DNA from: Bordetella parapertussis
GTDB taxonomy: Bacteria; Pseudomonadota; Gammaproteobacteria; Burkholderiales; Burkholderiaceae_C
Length of the DNA: 46,334 bases
Direction: 5' to 3'
NCBI GenBank assembly: GCA_945882755.1
Contig: CAMCWS010000003.1
Coordinates: 1 to 46,334 of the forward strand
Shown: positions 16,669 through 25,435 of the stretch, piece after piece
Position numbering within the stretch: the first letter of the stretch is position 1
How the letters are laid out: every line of letters begins with the position of its first letter
The notes under the pieces: generated by a model
Database searches by the model: none
Told to the model about the DNA's origin: nothing
The model's input: the letters and a program-made list of their open reading frames with translations, nothing else
Translations under genes and position numbers: made by a program

Positions 16669-18437
16669 TGGCCCAAATTGAAAAACGCGCTTACGCCGAA
16701 ATGTTTGGCCCCACCGTGGGCGACCGCTTGCGCTTGGCCGATACCGACCTCATTGTTGAAGTGGAACAAGACTACACCTTGCGAGCCGGCAGCTATGGTG
16801 AAGAGGTGAAATTTGGCGGTGGCAAAACCATCCGTGACGGCATGGCGCAAAGCCAGCGCACCCGCAACGGCCCCGTGGGCAGCGGTGCGCAAGGTGGTGG
16901 GGCCATGGACTGCGTGCTGACCAATGCGCTCATCATTGACCACTGGGGCATTGTGAAAGCCGACATTGGCATCAAGAATTCACGCATCGCGGCGATTGGC
17001 AAAGCGGGCAACCCCGACACCCAACCGGGCGTGGACATCGTCATTGGGCCAGGGACGGAAATCATTTCTTGCGAAGGCATGATCGTGACCGCCGGCGCCA
17101 TCGACACCCACATCCACTTCATCGCCCCGCAACAAATTGAAGAGGCCTTGGCCAGTGGCGTGACCACCATGCTGGGCGGCGGCACGGGACCGGCCACCGG
17201 TACCTTTGCCACCACCTGCACACCCGGCCCATGGAACATCGAGCGCATGTTGCAAGCGGCCGATGCCTTCCCCATGAACTTGGGTTTTTTGGGCAAAGGC
17301 AATGCCGCGCTGCCCGATTCGCTGCATGAGCAAATCAACGCCGGTGCGATTGGCCTGAAGTTGCACGAGGACTGGGGCACCACGCCAGCGGCCATCGACA
17401 ACTGCTTGAACGTGGCCGAGGCCACCGACACCCAAGTCGCTATTCACACCGACACCTTGAACGAGTCGGGTTTTGTGGAAGACACCGTGGCCGCTTTCAA
17501 GGGCCGCACCATCCACACCTTTCACACCGAGGGCGCGGGTGGCGGCCATGCACCCGACATTTTGAAAGTGGTGGGCGAGGCCAATGTGCTGCCCTCCTCC
17601 ACCAACCCCACACGCCCCTACACCATCAACACCCTGGACGAGCACGTGGACATGCTGATGGTGTGCCACCACTTGGATGCGTCGATCGCCGAAGATTTGG
17701 CATTTGCCGAGAGCCGCATCCGCAAAGAAACCATCGCCGCCGAAGACATCTTGCACGACCTCGGTGCGATCAGCATGTTCTCATCCGACTCGCAAGCCAT
17801 GGGCCGCGTGGGCGAGGTCATCATGCGCTGCTGGCAGACCGCGCACAAAATGAAACAGCAACGCGGCAAGCTGCCCGCCTTTGGCCCTGATGGCTTGGTA
17901 GGCGACAGCGACCGGCACGACAACGGCCGCGTCAAACGCTATGTGGCCAAACTCGCCATCAACCCCGCGATTGCACACGGCATCAGCCACGAGGTGGGCA
18001 GCATCGAGGCGGGCAAATGGGCCGACATCGTGCTGTGGAAACCGGCATTTTTTGGCGTCAAGCCTTTCATCATCATGAAGGGTGGCTTCATTGCCATGGC
18101 CGCCATGGGCGACCCCAATGCGTCCATCCCCACACCACAACCGGTGCACTACCGCCCCATGTTTGGCGCCTTTGGTGGTGCGCTGCATAGGGGTTCACTC
18201 AGCTTTGTGTCGCAAGCGGGAATGGCTGGCGGCATTGGTGAACGCTATGGTTTGCACAAAACCTTGAGTGCGGTGAAAAACATCCGCGGCATTGGCAAGC
18301 GCCACATGCTGCACAACGACTACGCGCCACACATGGACGTGGACGCCCAAACCTATGCGGTGCGGGCTGATGGGCAACTGCTCACCTGCGAACCCGCCAG
18401 CGTGCTGCCCATGGCGCAGCGGTATTTCCTGTTCTGA
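16668..18437 (+). CDS. ureC: Urease subunit alpha UreC (catalytic)
   Basis: 589 residues, about 20 longer than Klebsiella UreC. AAAGGAG lies 7 bases before the ATG at 16668, which overlaps the ureB stop by one base. Active-site elements are intact: HIHF, the carbamylated Lys231 in [24 protein letters not shown], the flap MVCHHLD (His334/His335) and SSDSQAMGR. Two small insertions account for the length: a Gly-rich one near residues 65-75 ([11 protein letters not shown]) and one near residues 405-415 (FGPDGLVG). It holds the dinuclear nickel site that hydrolyses urea. Confidence 0.97.
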   Translation: MAQIEKRAYAEMFGPTVGDRLRLADTDLIVEVEQDYTLRAGSYGEEVKFGGGKTIRDGMAQSQRTRNGPVGSGAQGGGAMDCVLTNALIIDHWGIVKADIGIKNSRIAAIGKAGNPDTQPGVDIVIGPGTEIISCEGMIVTAGAIDTHIHFIAPQQIEEALASGVTTMLGGGTGPATGTFATTCTPGPWNIERMLQAADAFPMNLGFLGKGNAALPDSLHEQINAGAIGLKLHEDWGTTPAAIDNCLNVAEATDTQVAIHTDTLNESGFVEDTVAAFKGRTIHTFHTEGAGGGHAPDILKVVGEANVLPSSTNPTRPYTINTLDEHVDMLMVCHHLDASIAEDLAFAESRIRKETIAAEDILHDLGAISMFSSDSQAMGRVGEVIMRCWQTAHKMKQQRGKLPAFGPDGLVGDSDRHDNGRVKRYVAKLAINPAIAHGISHEVGSIEAGKWADIVLWKPAFFGVKPFIIMKGGFIAMAAMGDPNASIPTPQPVHYRPMFGAFGGALHRGSLSFVSQAGMAGGIGERYGLHKTLSAVKNIRGIGKRHMLHNDYAPHMDVDAQTYAVRADGQLLTCEPASVLPMAQRYFLF

Positions 18438-18451
18438 GTTTTTGTCCAAGG

Positions 18452-18467
18452 TATTACCATGGTAGTA
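18452..18467. promoter_or_regulatory. Palindromic operator in front of the toxin-antitoxin genes
   Basis: TATTACCATGGTAGTA is a 16-bp palindrome with one mismatched pair, lying between ureC and the antitoxin gene. RHH antitoxins usually bind such palindromes to repress their own promoter; this role is inferred. Confidence 0.5.
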
Positions 18468-18498
18468 TTTCGACTCAATTTTTCAATGGAGTAGTGCC

Positions 18499-18801
18499 AT
18501 GGCCACTGTGTCTGTCAAATTGCCTGAAATCACCAAAGCCAAATTACAAAAGTTGGCCAAAGCGCAAGGTGTCACCGCTCATGCACTGATGGTCTCAGCC
18601 ATTGAAACCGCCCTGAACAAGTCAGACCAACAAAGCAGCTTCATGCATAAAGCCCTAGCAGCGCAGAAAAAAACTTTGAAGTCTGGTGAAGCTTTTGAGG
18701 GCAATGAACTGAGCAGTTACTTGAAAACAAAAGTCAGGGGCGAAAAAACCAAACGCCCCGCCCCTGTTCAACTCACATCCATCAAACCCGCACAAGCATG
18801 A
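18499..18801 (+). CDS. Ribbon-helix-helix antitoxin (ParD/CopG-like)
   Basis: 100 residues. The N-terminus MATVSVKLPEITKAKLQKLA followed by a helix with GVTAHALMVSAIETAL is the pattern of a ribbon-helix-helix DNA-binding domain. The C-terminal half is polar and likely folds only on toxin binding. GGAG lies 7 bases before the ATG. The stop overlaps the toxin start by 4 bases. It lies inside the urease operon between ureC and ureE, which is an odd place for such a module. Confidence 0.8.
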   Translation: MATVSVKLPEITKAKLQKLAKAQGVTAHALMVSAIETALNKSDQQSSFMHKALAAQKKTLKSGEAFEGNELSSYLKTKVRGEKTKRPAPVQLTSIKPAQA

Positions 18802-19088
18802 CGCGCTGGTTGGTGAGTGTTGATGCCGCGCAAGACTTGGAAGAATTGGTTGATTTTTTGCGCAACCATCAAGCGGAATACGCGGTTGAAACCATTGATT
18901 TGATATTGAATGCATTGACCATTTTGGAACAACACCCTGAAATAGGCCGCCTGGTGCAACACCACTTTCGCGAACTCATCATCTCCCGTGGCAAAACAGG
19001 GTATGTTGCGCTTTATGAATACGATGAAGCCAGCGATGTGGTTTTGATCCTGGCCATCCGACACCAACGCGAAGCGGGATACCACTGA
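18798..19088 (+). CDS. ParE/RelE-family toxin
   Basis: 96 residues with the ParE/RelE pattern: an early DAAQDLEELVDFL helix, LEQHPEIGRLV, the strand segment FRELIISRGKTGYVALYEYD and the C-terminal VVLILAIRHQREAGY. ParE poisons gyrase and RelE cuts mRNA; the sequence alone does not tell which. It overlaps the antitoxin gene by 4 bases and ends 5 bases before ureE, so the pair is transcriptionally locked into the urease operon unless it has its own promoter. Confidence 0.85.
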   Translation: MTRWLVSVDAAQDLEELVDFLRNHQAEYAVETIDLILNALTILEQHPEIGRLVQHHFRELIISRGKTGYVALYEYDEASDVVLILAIRHQREAGYH

Positions 19089-19093
19089 ACACC

Positions 19094-19582
19094 ATGATCC
19101 ATTTCTCCAAACTCATTCGCAATGGCCACGGCTTGGCACCTGTGCTCTTGAAACGTGCAACGTCCATCACGCTGGACTGGGATGTGCGGCAAAAAAGCAG
19201 ATTCGAATCCACCGACAGTGCGGGTCGCCAAGTGGGTATTTTTTTGCAGCGCGGCCAAGTGGTGCGCGGCGGCGATGTGCTGGTGGGTGAAGACGGCTCG
19301 CTGCTCAAAGTGCTGGCGGCGCCCCAAGCGGTGTTGCGCATCACCCATTGCACGGCGCACGGCACGCCGTTTGACTTGACCCGCGCCGCCTACCACTTGG
19401 GTAATCGCCATGTGCCCATTGAACTGCAAGCCGATCACTTGAAGATTGAGCCCGACCATGTGCTGGCCGAGATGCTGCGTTCCATGCACCTCATCGTCAA
19501 CGAGGTGAGTGAAAGTTTCGAACCCGAAAACGGTGCTTATGGCGAGCATGGGGGTGGAGATCACCACCACCACGGGCATTAA
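19094..19582 (+). CDS. ureE: Urease accessory protein UreE (nickel metallochaperone)
   Basis: 162 residues. The N-terminal peptide-binding-like domain is followed by a metal-binding domain with AYHLGNRHVPIEL, the conserved His region of UreE. The C-terminus is His-rich (DHHHHGH), as in nickel-binding UreE proteins. It delivers nickel to the UreFG complex. It begins 5 bases after the toxin gene. Confidence 0.94.
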   Translation: MIHFSKLIRNGHGLAPVLLKRATSITLDWDVRQKSRFESTDSAGRQVGIFLQRGQVVRGGDVLVGEDGSLLKVLAAPQAVLRITHCTAHGTPFDLTRAAYHLGNRHVPIELQADHLKIEPDHVLAEMLRSMHLIVNEVSESFEPENGAYGEHGGGDHHHHGH

Positions 19583-20266
19583 TTGGAATCTGACCCCCAT
19601 TCTTTGTTGCGCTTGTTGCAACTGGCCTCACCCGCTTTGCCTGTGGGTGGGTTTTCGTATTCGGAGGGCATAGAAGCTGCCGTTGCGCACCAGTTGGTGC
19701 ACGACGAGGCTTCAGCACAAGCATGGTTACTGGATCAGCTGCATCTGGTGCAGTCGCGCAGCGACTTGCCTGTCATGGCCCACGCCATCCCTGCTTGGCA
19801 GCAACACGGCGTACTGCAGTTGAAACAACTTAACGACTGGGTGATGCAAACCCGTGAGACCTTTGAAATGCGCTTACAAACCGAACAAATGGGACGATCG
19901 CTGTTAATTTGGTTGCGCAACCAAGCCGATGCAGACCCCTTGCGTATGAAAACCTGCGAAGAACTTCCACCCACATGGCCTTTGGCCTTCGCACTGGCGC
20001 TGTCCACACATGGCATCACGATTCGCCAAGGCTTGGTGGCTGCGGCTTTCGGTTGGGCAGAAAATATGGTTCAAGCAGCCATCAAAGCCGTGCCTTTGGG
20101 TCAACTCAGCGGTCAACGCATCTTGGCAGCTTTGGCAGCCGAGATACCTTCTGCGGTTGATCACGCCATGCAAATGACCACGGAGAAACGCCAAGCCTAT
20201 AGCCCGCGACTGGCCATTTTGTCAGCGCGACACGAAACCCAATACTCCAGACTCTTTCGATCATGA
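19583..20266 (+). CDS. ureF: Urease accessory protein UreF
   Basis: 227 residues. It has the family mark [18 protein letters not shown] near the N-terminus, [13 protein letters not shown] helices and SAVDHAMQM near the C-terminus. Translation seems to begin at a TTG (19583) directly after the ureE stop. There is no ATG nearby and no clear ribosome binding site, which suggests coupling. It acts with UreD and UreG to load nickel into apo-urease. Confidence 0.93.
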   Translation: MESDPHSLLRLLQLASPALPVGGFSYSEGIEAAVAHQLVHDEASAQAWLLDQLHLVQSRSDLPVMAHAIPAWQQHGVLQLKQLNDWVMQTRETFEMRLQTEQMGRSLLIWLRNQADADPLRMKTCEELPPTWPLAFALALSTHGITIRQGLVAAAFGWAENMVQAAIKAVPLGQLSGQRILAALAAEIPSAVDHAMQMTTEKRQAYSPRLAILSARHETQYSRLFRS

Positions 20267-20922
20267 CCACACCTCTTCACCACATCGCCAACCGCAGCAA
20301 AAGACTTCCACCCCTTCGCGTGGGCATTGGCGGCCCAGTTGGCTCAGGCAAAACCACCTTGCTTGAAATGCTGTGCAAAGCCATGCGTGACAACTATGAC
20401 CTGATCGCTATCACGAATGACATTTACACCAAGGAAGACCAACGGCTGTTGACCATCAGCGGGGCTCTGCCAGCTGAACGCATCATGGGTGTAGAAACCG
20501 GCGGCTGTCCACACACCGCGATCCGTGAAGACGCATCAATCAACCTTGAAGCCATCGACCGCATGCTGGAAAAGTTTCCCAATGCAGATGTGGTTTTCAT
20601 TGAAAGCGGTGGCGACAATTTGGCCGCCACCTTCAGTCCCGAACTCAGCGACTTGACCATCTATGTGATTGATGTCGCTGCTGGCGAAAAAATTCCACGT
20701 AAGGGTGGCCCAGGCATTACCAAGAGCGATTTGTTCATCATCAATAAAACTGACCTTGCGCCGCATGTGGGCGCAAACTTGGACATCATGCAGTCAGATA
20801 CAGAGCGTATGCGAGCGAGTCCCCAAGGTTTCAAGCCTTTTGTCATGACCAACCTGAAAACACAAAGTGGACTTACAGATGTGGTGAAATTCATCGAAAC
20901 AAAAGGAATGTTGTTGTCATGA
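20263..20922 (+). CDS. ureG: Urease accessory GTPase UreG
   Basis: 219 residues of the SIMIBI GTPase class. P-loop [13 protein letters not shown] (about residues 23-35), the nickel-binding CPH motif in [26 protein letters not shown] and [10 protein letters not shown] are all present. It supplies GTP hydrolysis for nickel insertion into urease. It overlaps ureF by 4 bases at the 5' end and the sugar dehydrogenase gene by 4 bases at the 3' end. Confidence 0.97.
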   Translation: MTTPLHHIANRSKRLPPLRVGIGGPVGSGKTTLLEMLCKAMRDNYDLIAITNDIYTKEDQRLLTISGALPAERIMGVETGGCPHTAIREDASINLEAIDRMLEKFPNADVVFIESGGDNLAATFSPELSDLTIYVIDVAAGEKIPRKGGPGITKSDLFIINKTDLAPHVGANLDIMQSDTERMRASPQGFKPFVMTNLKTQSGLTDVVKFIETKGMLLS

Positions 20923-22280
20923 AGTTTCATCGCCTGTTTTCACTCTGTGTTTTTTCTTTAGTCTTTGTGCTGTCAGGACTTTTTACTGTAAAAGCACAAA
21001 CGCAAACGCCCAAGTTGCAGCTTCAGTTGCTGGCCCAAGACCTGACAGCACCTATTCATTTGGAAGAGTTGCCTGATGGCAGTGGCCGCATGCTGGTGGT
21101 GCAGCAAGATGGTTTGGTCAAAGTGCTGATGCCTGACGGCAAGGTATTGGCCGAGCCGTTTCTAGACATGCGCAGTCGCATGTTCTCGCTGCAAAACGAT
21201 TTTGAAGAACGTGGTCTTTTGGGTTTTGCGCTGCATCCGGAATATGCCCGCAATGGGCGTTTTTTCATTTCCTATTCAGCGCCATTGCGCGACAGCGCAC
21301 CCCAGAGCTGGAACCACACTCGCAAAATTTCAGAATTCACGGCCAAGATAGGCAGCGTGGCGCCAGTTGACCCACTGACTGAACGTGTTTTGATTGCACA
21401 AGATTGGCCCAGCAGAAAACACAATGGGGGGGGATTGGCTTTTGGTCCCGATGGCATGCTGTTCATTGGCATGGGCGACAGTGGCGCATCCCATGGCTTT
21501 GGTAAATCGGTGATTTGGGAAGCCTTCAATGTTCCAGCGGAAGGTTTGATTTGGGACATGATGGCGCAAGACAAGCACAGCTTGTACGGGAAAATTTTGC
21601 GTATTGATGTGGACCGCGGCTACCCCGGTTACGCTATTCCTAACGGCAACCCCTTGAACGCGTCGCAAGGTAAATCCGAAATTTGGGCATGGGGTTTTCG
21701 CAACCCTTACCGAATGGCATTCGACAAGAATGGCAACGGCGACTTGTATGTGACCGCGATTGCCGAAACCCTTTGGGAAGCGGCTTACCGCGTCAAACGC
21801 CCAGGCAATTTTGGGTGGCCCTTGATGGAAGCCTCGCGTTGCGTAGATCGCTTACAACCCCGCAAGCCCCCTGCGCAGTGCGCTCGTCAAGGAGCAGGCG
21901 GTGAGCCTTTGCAAATGCCTGTGGTGGAGTACCCCAATATGCAAGTCAATCACCCAGACTCCGCACTCAACACCAAAGGCGTAGGAACTGCGATCACAGG
22001 TGTTCGCATGTACCGAGGCACAGCCATTCCCTTGCTGCAAGGCAAGCTTGTGGTGGCTGATTGGAGCGCCTCTTTCAAACAAGCATCGGGGCAACTCTTT
22101 ATCGCGACACCGCAAATGCAAGGTGACAAGCAATGGCCTCTGGAAAAAGTGTTGCAAATTGAAAGCCGCATCATCAGTTTGGCCGAAGACCGAAATGGCG
22201 AAATTTACGTGCTGACCCATGATGGCATGGGGCCATTCGGCAACACAGGCAAGGTTTACAAACTGGTGGCTCAACCATGA
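20919..22280 (+). CDS. PQQ-dependent sugar dehydrogenase family protein (GSDH/sorbosone dehydrogenase-like)
   Basis: 453 residues with a signal peptide (cleavage near VKAQ, about residue 27), so periplasmic. The six-bladed propeller family motifs are [21 protein letters not shown] (in part), [25 protein letters not shown] and [14 protein letters not shown]. These match soluble aldose sugar dehydrogenases that use PQQ. Substrate is unknown. The start overlaps ureG by 4 bases (ATGA), so it is co-translated with the urease accessory genes although there is no obvious functional link. Confidence 0.85.
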   Translation: MKFHRLFSLCVFSLVFVLSGLFTVKAQTQTPKLQLQLLAQDLTAPIHLEELPDGSGRMLVVQQDGLVKVLMPDGKVLAEPFLDMRSRMFSLQNDFEERGLLGFALHPEYARNGRFFISYSAPLRDSAPQSWNHTRKISEFTAKIGSVAPVDPLTERVLIAQDWPSRKHNGGGLAFGPDGMLFIGMGDSGASHGFGKSVIWEAFNVPAEGLIWDMMAQDKHSLYGKILRIDVDRGYPGYAIPNGNPLNASQGKSEIWAWGFRNPYRMAFDKNGNGDLYVTAIAETLWEAAYRVKRPGNFGWPLMEASRCVDRLQPRKPPAQCARQGAGGEPLQMPVVEYPNMQVNHPDSALNTKGVGTAITGVRMYRGTAIPLLQGKLVVADWSASFKQASGQLFIATPQMQGDKQWPLEKVLQIESRIISLAEDRNGEIYVLTHDGMGPFGNTGKVYKLVAQP

Positions 22281-23284
22281 AGTGGCTTCGTCCTTGGCTT
22301 GCCGTCCTTGCCATCTCATGTGGCATGAGCGCTCAGGCGCAAGAAGAAATCTATGGGGGAATGCTAGAAGGGTTTGACTACCCAGCCCCCGTGCAAAAGT
22401 TTGCGTTCAAATCGCAGCAACTTGATATGCACATGGCGTATTTGGACATCACGCCAGCAAAACCCAATGGCCACGTCGCAGTTTTGTTGCATGGGAAAAA
22501 CTTTTGCGCAGCCACTTGGCAATCGACCTACGAGATATTGCAGAAATATGGTTTTCGCGTCATCGTGCCGGATCAAATCGGGTTTTGCAAATCCAGCAAG
22601 CCTGCCGCTTACCAATACAGTTTTCAGCAACTAGCCCACAACACCCATGTCTTGTTGAATTCATTGGGAATATCGCAAGCCACTGTGATCGGTCACTCTA
22701 CCGGCGGCATGTTGGCCACACGCTATGCCTTGATGTTTCCGCAGTCGGTCAAACAACTGGTCATGGTCAACCCCATTGGTCTAGAGGACTGGAAGGCCAT
22801 GGGCGTGCCAAGTCTCACCATTGACCAGTGGTACCAACGGGAACTTCAAGTCACCGATGAACGTATTCGCAACTATGAGCGAATAACCTATTACGTGAAC
22901 GAATGGAAACCTGAGTACGAACCTTGGGTGCAAATGATTGCGGGTATGTTTCGTGGGCCTGACAAGCAAACTGTTGCGTGGCATTCGGCTTTGCTTTACG
23001 ACATGATCTTCAACCAACCCGTGGTTTACGAGTTTCCTTTGCTCAAAGTACCGACATTGCTGATGATGGGTGAAAAAGACAACACTGCCATCGGCAAGGA
23101 CTTGGTGTCTCCCGAGATCAAAGCCCAAATGGGTCTGTACCCTGAATTGGCAAGACGCACAGCCAAGTCCATCCCAGGTGCCAAATTGATTCTCTTCCCA
23201 GATTTAGGCCATGCGCCACAAATGCAAAACCCCCAGCGCTTTCACACGGCTTTGGTGAACAGTTTGTTGGCTTTGGAAGACTAA
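22277..23284 (+). CDS. Secreted alpha/beta hydrolase
   Basis: 335 residues with a signal peptide ending near SAQAQ (residue 22). It has an oxyanion-hole HGKNFCAATW segment, the nucleophile elbow GHSTGG, an Asp-bearing loop GEKDNTAIG and the catalytic His in LGHAPQMQ. The substrate is not evident. The start overlaps the sugar dehydrogenase stop by 4 bases; it is the last gene of this plus-strand run and ends one base before a convergent gene, with no terminator visible between them. Confidence 0.85.
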   Translation: MKWLRPWLAVLAISCGMSAQAQEEIYGGMLEGFDYPAPVQKFAFKSQQLDMHMAYLDITPAKPNGHVAVLLHGKNFCAATWQSTYEILQKYGFRVIVPDQIGFCKSSKPAAYQYSFQQLAHNTHVLLNSLGISQATVIGHSTGGMLATRYALMFPQSVKQLVMVNPIGLEDWKAMGVPSLTIDQWYQRELQVTDERIRNYERITYYVNEWKPEYEPWVQMIAGMFRGPDKQTVAWHSALLYDMIFNQPVVYEFPLLKVPTLLMMGEKDNTAIGKDLVSPEIKAQMGLYPELARRTAKSIPGAKLILFPDLGHAPQMQNPQRFHTALVNSLLALED

Positions 23285-23285
23285 C

Positions 23286-23966
23286 TTAGCGCTGAACCCA
23301 GCCACCACAAACTGGGAATACCTGACCCACAAAGCAATCCGCTTTGTCTGAACACAGGTATGCCGCAAATTCTGCGTCTTCTTCTGCCTTCACCAAACGC
23401 CCTAAAGGGACTTCACGTTGAAGTCGTTCTGCAAAGCGCGGATTGGCCTGAACCTCTGGCGGAAAGTAAGTGGGGTTCTCGACAAAATTTTGGGCAATCG
23501 CGTTGACTTGGATGTTCAATGCAGCCAACTCCACACCCACTGCCTGCACCCATGCCAGTTGTGCACCACGGGCAGCGCTGTAACTTGAGGCTCGCTTCAT
23601 GCCGCGTAATGCACTGGCACTGCCCATCACCAAAAATTTTCCCTGCCCACGCGCCTTCATTTGTGGCACGACTTCTCGCAACAACCTTGGCAAGGGGTGA
23701 ACCATGATGTCAAACACCTGCGACCACTCGGCGTCTTGCACCTCAGTGGCCGGCGTCGAAGGTGCAGTCATGGCCAAATTGGCAACCAAGACATCGATAT
23801 GCCCATGGCTTTGCACCAATTCGCGTGGCGCATCAGGGTGCTGCAGTTCTCTGCTGTCGGCCAACACAGTCGCACCATGCGAGGAAAGCACTTGGCATAA
23901 AGCTGGGCCCATGAAATCTTCCGCTTGGGTGACAACGATTCGCAAACCTTGTAACAAACCACGCAT
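23286..23966 (-). CDS. Divergent short-chain dehydrogenase/reductase family protein
   Basis: 226 residues, Rossmann-like, with LVANLA (for NNAG), a Ser in VMGSASALRG and YSAARGAQLAWVQAVGVELA. The Tyr of the YxxxK motif is kept but the Lys is Arg, and the usual TGxxxGIG nucleotide loop reads TQAEDFMG. Catalysis or cofactor binding may therefore be changed or lost. The start at 23966 has AGTAGG 8 bases upstream. It is the last gene of a minus-strand run with the DUF6172-like, methyltransferase and oxoprolinase genes. Confidence 0.8.
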   Translation of the reverse strand: MRGLLQGLRIVVTQAEDFMGPALCQVLSSHGATVLADSRELQHPDAPRELVQSHGHIDVLVANLAMTAPSTPATEVQDAEWSQVFDIMVHPLPRLLREVVPQMKARGQGKFLVMGSASALRGMKRASSYSAARGAQLAWVQAVGVELAALNIQVNAIAQNFVENPTYFPPEVQANPRFAERLQREVPLGRLVKAEEDAEFAAYLCSDKADCFVGQVFPVCGGWVQR

Positions 23967-23975
23967 AGAAAGCAC

Positions 23976-24311
23976 CTACTCGGGTAAATGGTCTTCGGGG
24001 TGCTCATCCACCAAAGGGATGAGGTCTGGCTTGGGGGCACGTTTGCCGTGCTTGGCCAAAATTTCAATGTAAACAGACGTGGCCTGTGCTTTGGCCAGTG
24101 CGTCTATCGCCGCAATCAGGGCAGACAAATGAACCACTTCGGCATCCGCCGCTTGCACGCCGCACTTGCAGTCAAAGTCCCAAAAATCGACTCCCTCAGG
24201 TAGATCTCGCCTACGCTCACGTTTGAGGTATTTGCGTACATCGTGTTTCACCGCATCAAGCACCCGATCAGGGTGGCGGCCATCTATCTGCAGTGGGAAA
24301 TTTTTTCGCAT
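23976..24311 (-). CDS. DUF6172-like conserved hypothetical protein
   Basis: 111 residues. The stretch VKHDVRKYLKRERRRDLPEG and DFWDFDCKCG are what I recall of the DUF6172 family. There are two Cys (CKC) and no membrane segment or signal. Function unknown. It lies 7 bases after the methyltransferase stop and 9 bases before the SDR start, so it is cotranscribed. Confidence 0.7.
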   Translation of the reverse strand: MRKNFPLQIDGRHPDRVLDAVKHDVRKYLKRERRRDLPEGVDFWDFDCKCGVQAADAEVVHLSALIAAIDALAKAQATSVYIEILAKHGKRAPKPDLIPLVDEHPEDHLPE

Positions 24312-24318
24312 GGTCAGA

Positions 24319-25428
24319 TTATGCGGCCCGCGCTTCTAAGCGCCACAAGGACGTGACCTCTTGCGTTCGCGCCGCATGCAATGCGTCTTGGCTGTCTTGC
24401 ACTTTGGCGTGACGAGGCCGAATATCTTCTCGCCCAAGAACCTGTAAGCCCCCTGCTTCTATCCATTGCAGCAACTGATCGCGAGAGCGCAGCTGCAGAT
24501 GCTCAGCCAGATCTGACACCACCAGCCAAGCTTCGCCGCCTAGGGACAAATGCGCCGCGACACCCGACAAGAAAGTACGCAACATCCGACTGTCGGGGTC
24601 ATAAATGGCTTGCTCCAACAGTGACGTGGCTTTGCCCGGCAACCAAGGCGGGTTGCACACAATCAAATTTGCTTGACCCTGGGGAAACACATCGGTCATT
24701 TGGAACTGCGCCCTTGAGGACAAATCCAATCGCTGCAAATTGTCTTTCGCACACTGCAAGGCGACGTCGCTGCTGTCGGTTGCAATAACGTATTTGACGC
24801 CGCGCATCAGCAACAAGGCCGCAATCACACCCGTACCGGTTCCAATGTCAAAAGCCATTTCAACCGAAGACAGAGGTGCCTTGGCAATCAGATCAAGGTA
24901 TTCACTTCGCACGGGGGAAAACACACCATAGCGGGGATGAATGGAAAAACCGTCCTCGCTCAAGGCCTTGACAGAAATCCCTTTGCGCTGCCACTCGTAG
25001 GCGCTGACGACACCTAGCAATTCACGCAAAGACAGCACCCGCGCTTGGCCGCTTGCCTCGCCCCAAGCACTGCGCAAAGCGTCGCGTACATCAGGCGCAC
25101 GACGCAAATCAATGCGGTAGTCGCCCTCGACTTGCAATACCAACATAGACAAGATTCGTGCACGCTGGGCTTGCGCCATACGGTGGGCATGAAAGGCTTG
25201 CGGCATAGCGAGACTGCTTGGTTTGACCGGCGATGTGGGACTGACGCGACGCGTCAACGCTTGAAGCAATTGACGCGCTTGCTGAAAGTCCCCTTGCCAC
25301 AACAGGGCAGTTCCCGCACAGGCCAAGCGGTAGGCCGTGTCAGCGCTGCAGCTGTCAGTGACCATTTCGAAGCGTTTGGGCACGGAAGCACCACTGGCTG
25401 AATACCAGAGGTCTTGCAGTGCATTCAT
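24319..25428 (-). CDS. Class I SAM-dependent methyltransferase (small-domain type)
   Basis: 369 residues from the ATG at 25428; a longer frame to 25521 would overlap the upstream gene. The SAM-binding motif I is DIGTGTGVIAALL (about residues 200) and motif IV is VCNPPWLPG, the NPPY/W form seen in methyltransferases that modify RNA bases or glutamine in release factors. The N-terminal ~180 residues are not recognised. The exact target cannot be told from sequence. Confidence 0.8.
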   Translation of the reverse strand: MNALQDLWYSASGASVPKRFEMVTDSCSADTAYRLACAGTALLWQGDFQQARQLLQALTRRVSPTSPVKPSSLAMPQAFHAHRMAQAQRARILSMLVLQVEGDYRIDLRRAPDVRDALRSAWGEASGQARVLSLRELLGVVSAYEWQRKGISVKALSEDGFSIHPRYGVFSPVRSEYLDLIAKAPLSSVEMAFDIGTGTGVIAALLLMRGVKYVIATDSSDVALQCAKDNLQRLDLSSRAQFQMTDVFPQGQANLIVCNPPWLPGKATSLLEQAIYDPDSRMLRTFLSGVAAHLSLGGEAWLVVSDLAEHLQLRSRDQLLQWIEAGGLQVLGREDIRPRHAKVQDSQDALHAARTQEVTSLWRLEARAA

Positions 25429-25435
25429 ATCGGTT

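Noticed and set aside
16980..17756. 258-residue open frame antisense to ureC
   Set aside because: Opposite the most conserved part of ureC; Gly/His-rich composition without domain pattern.
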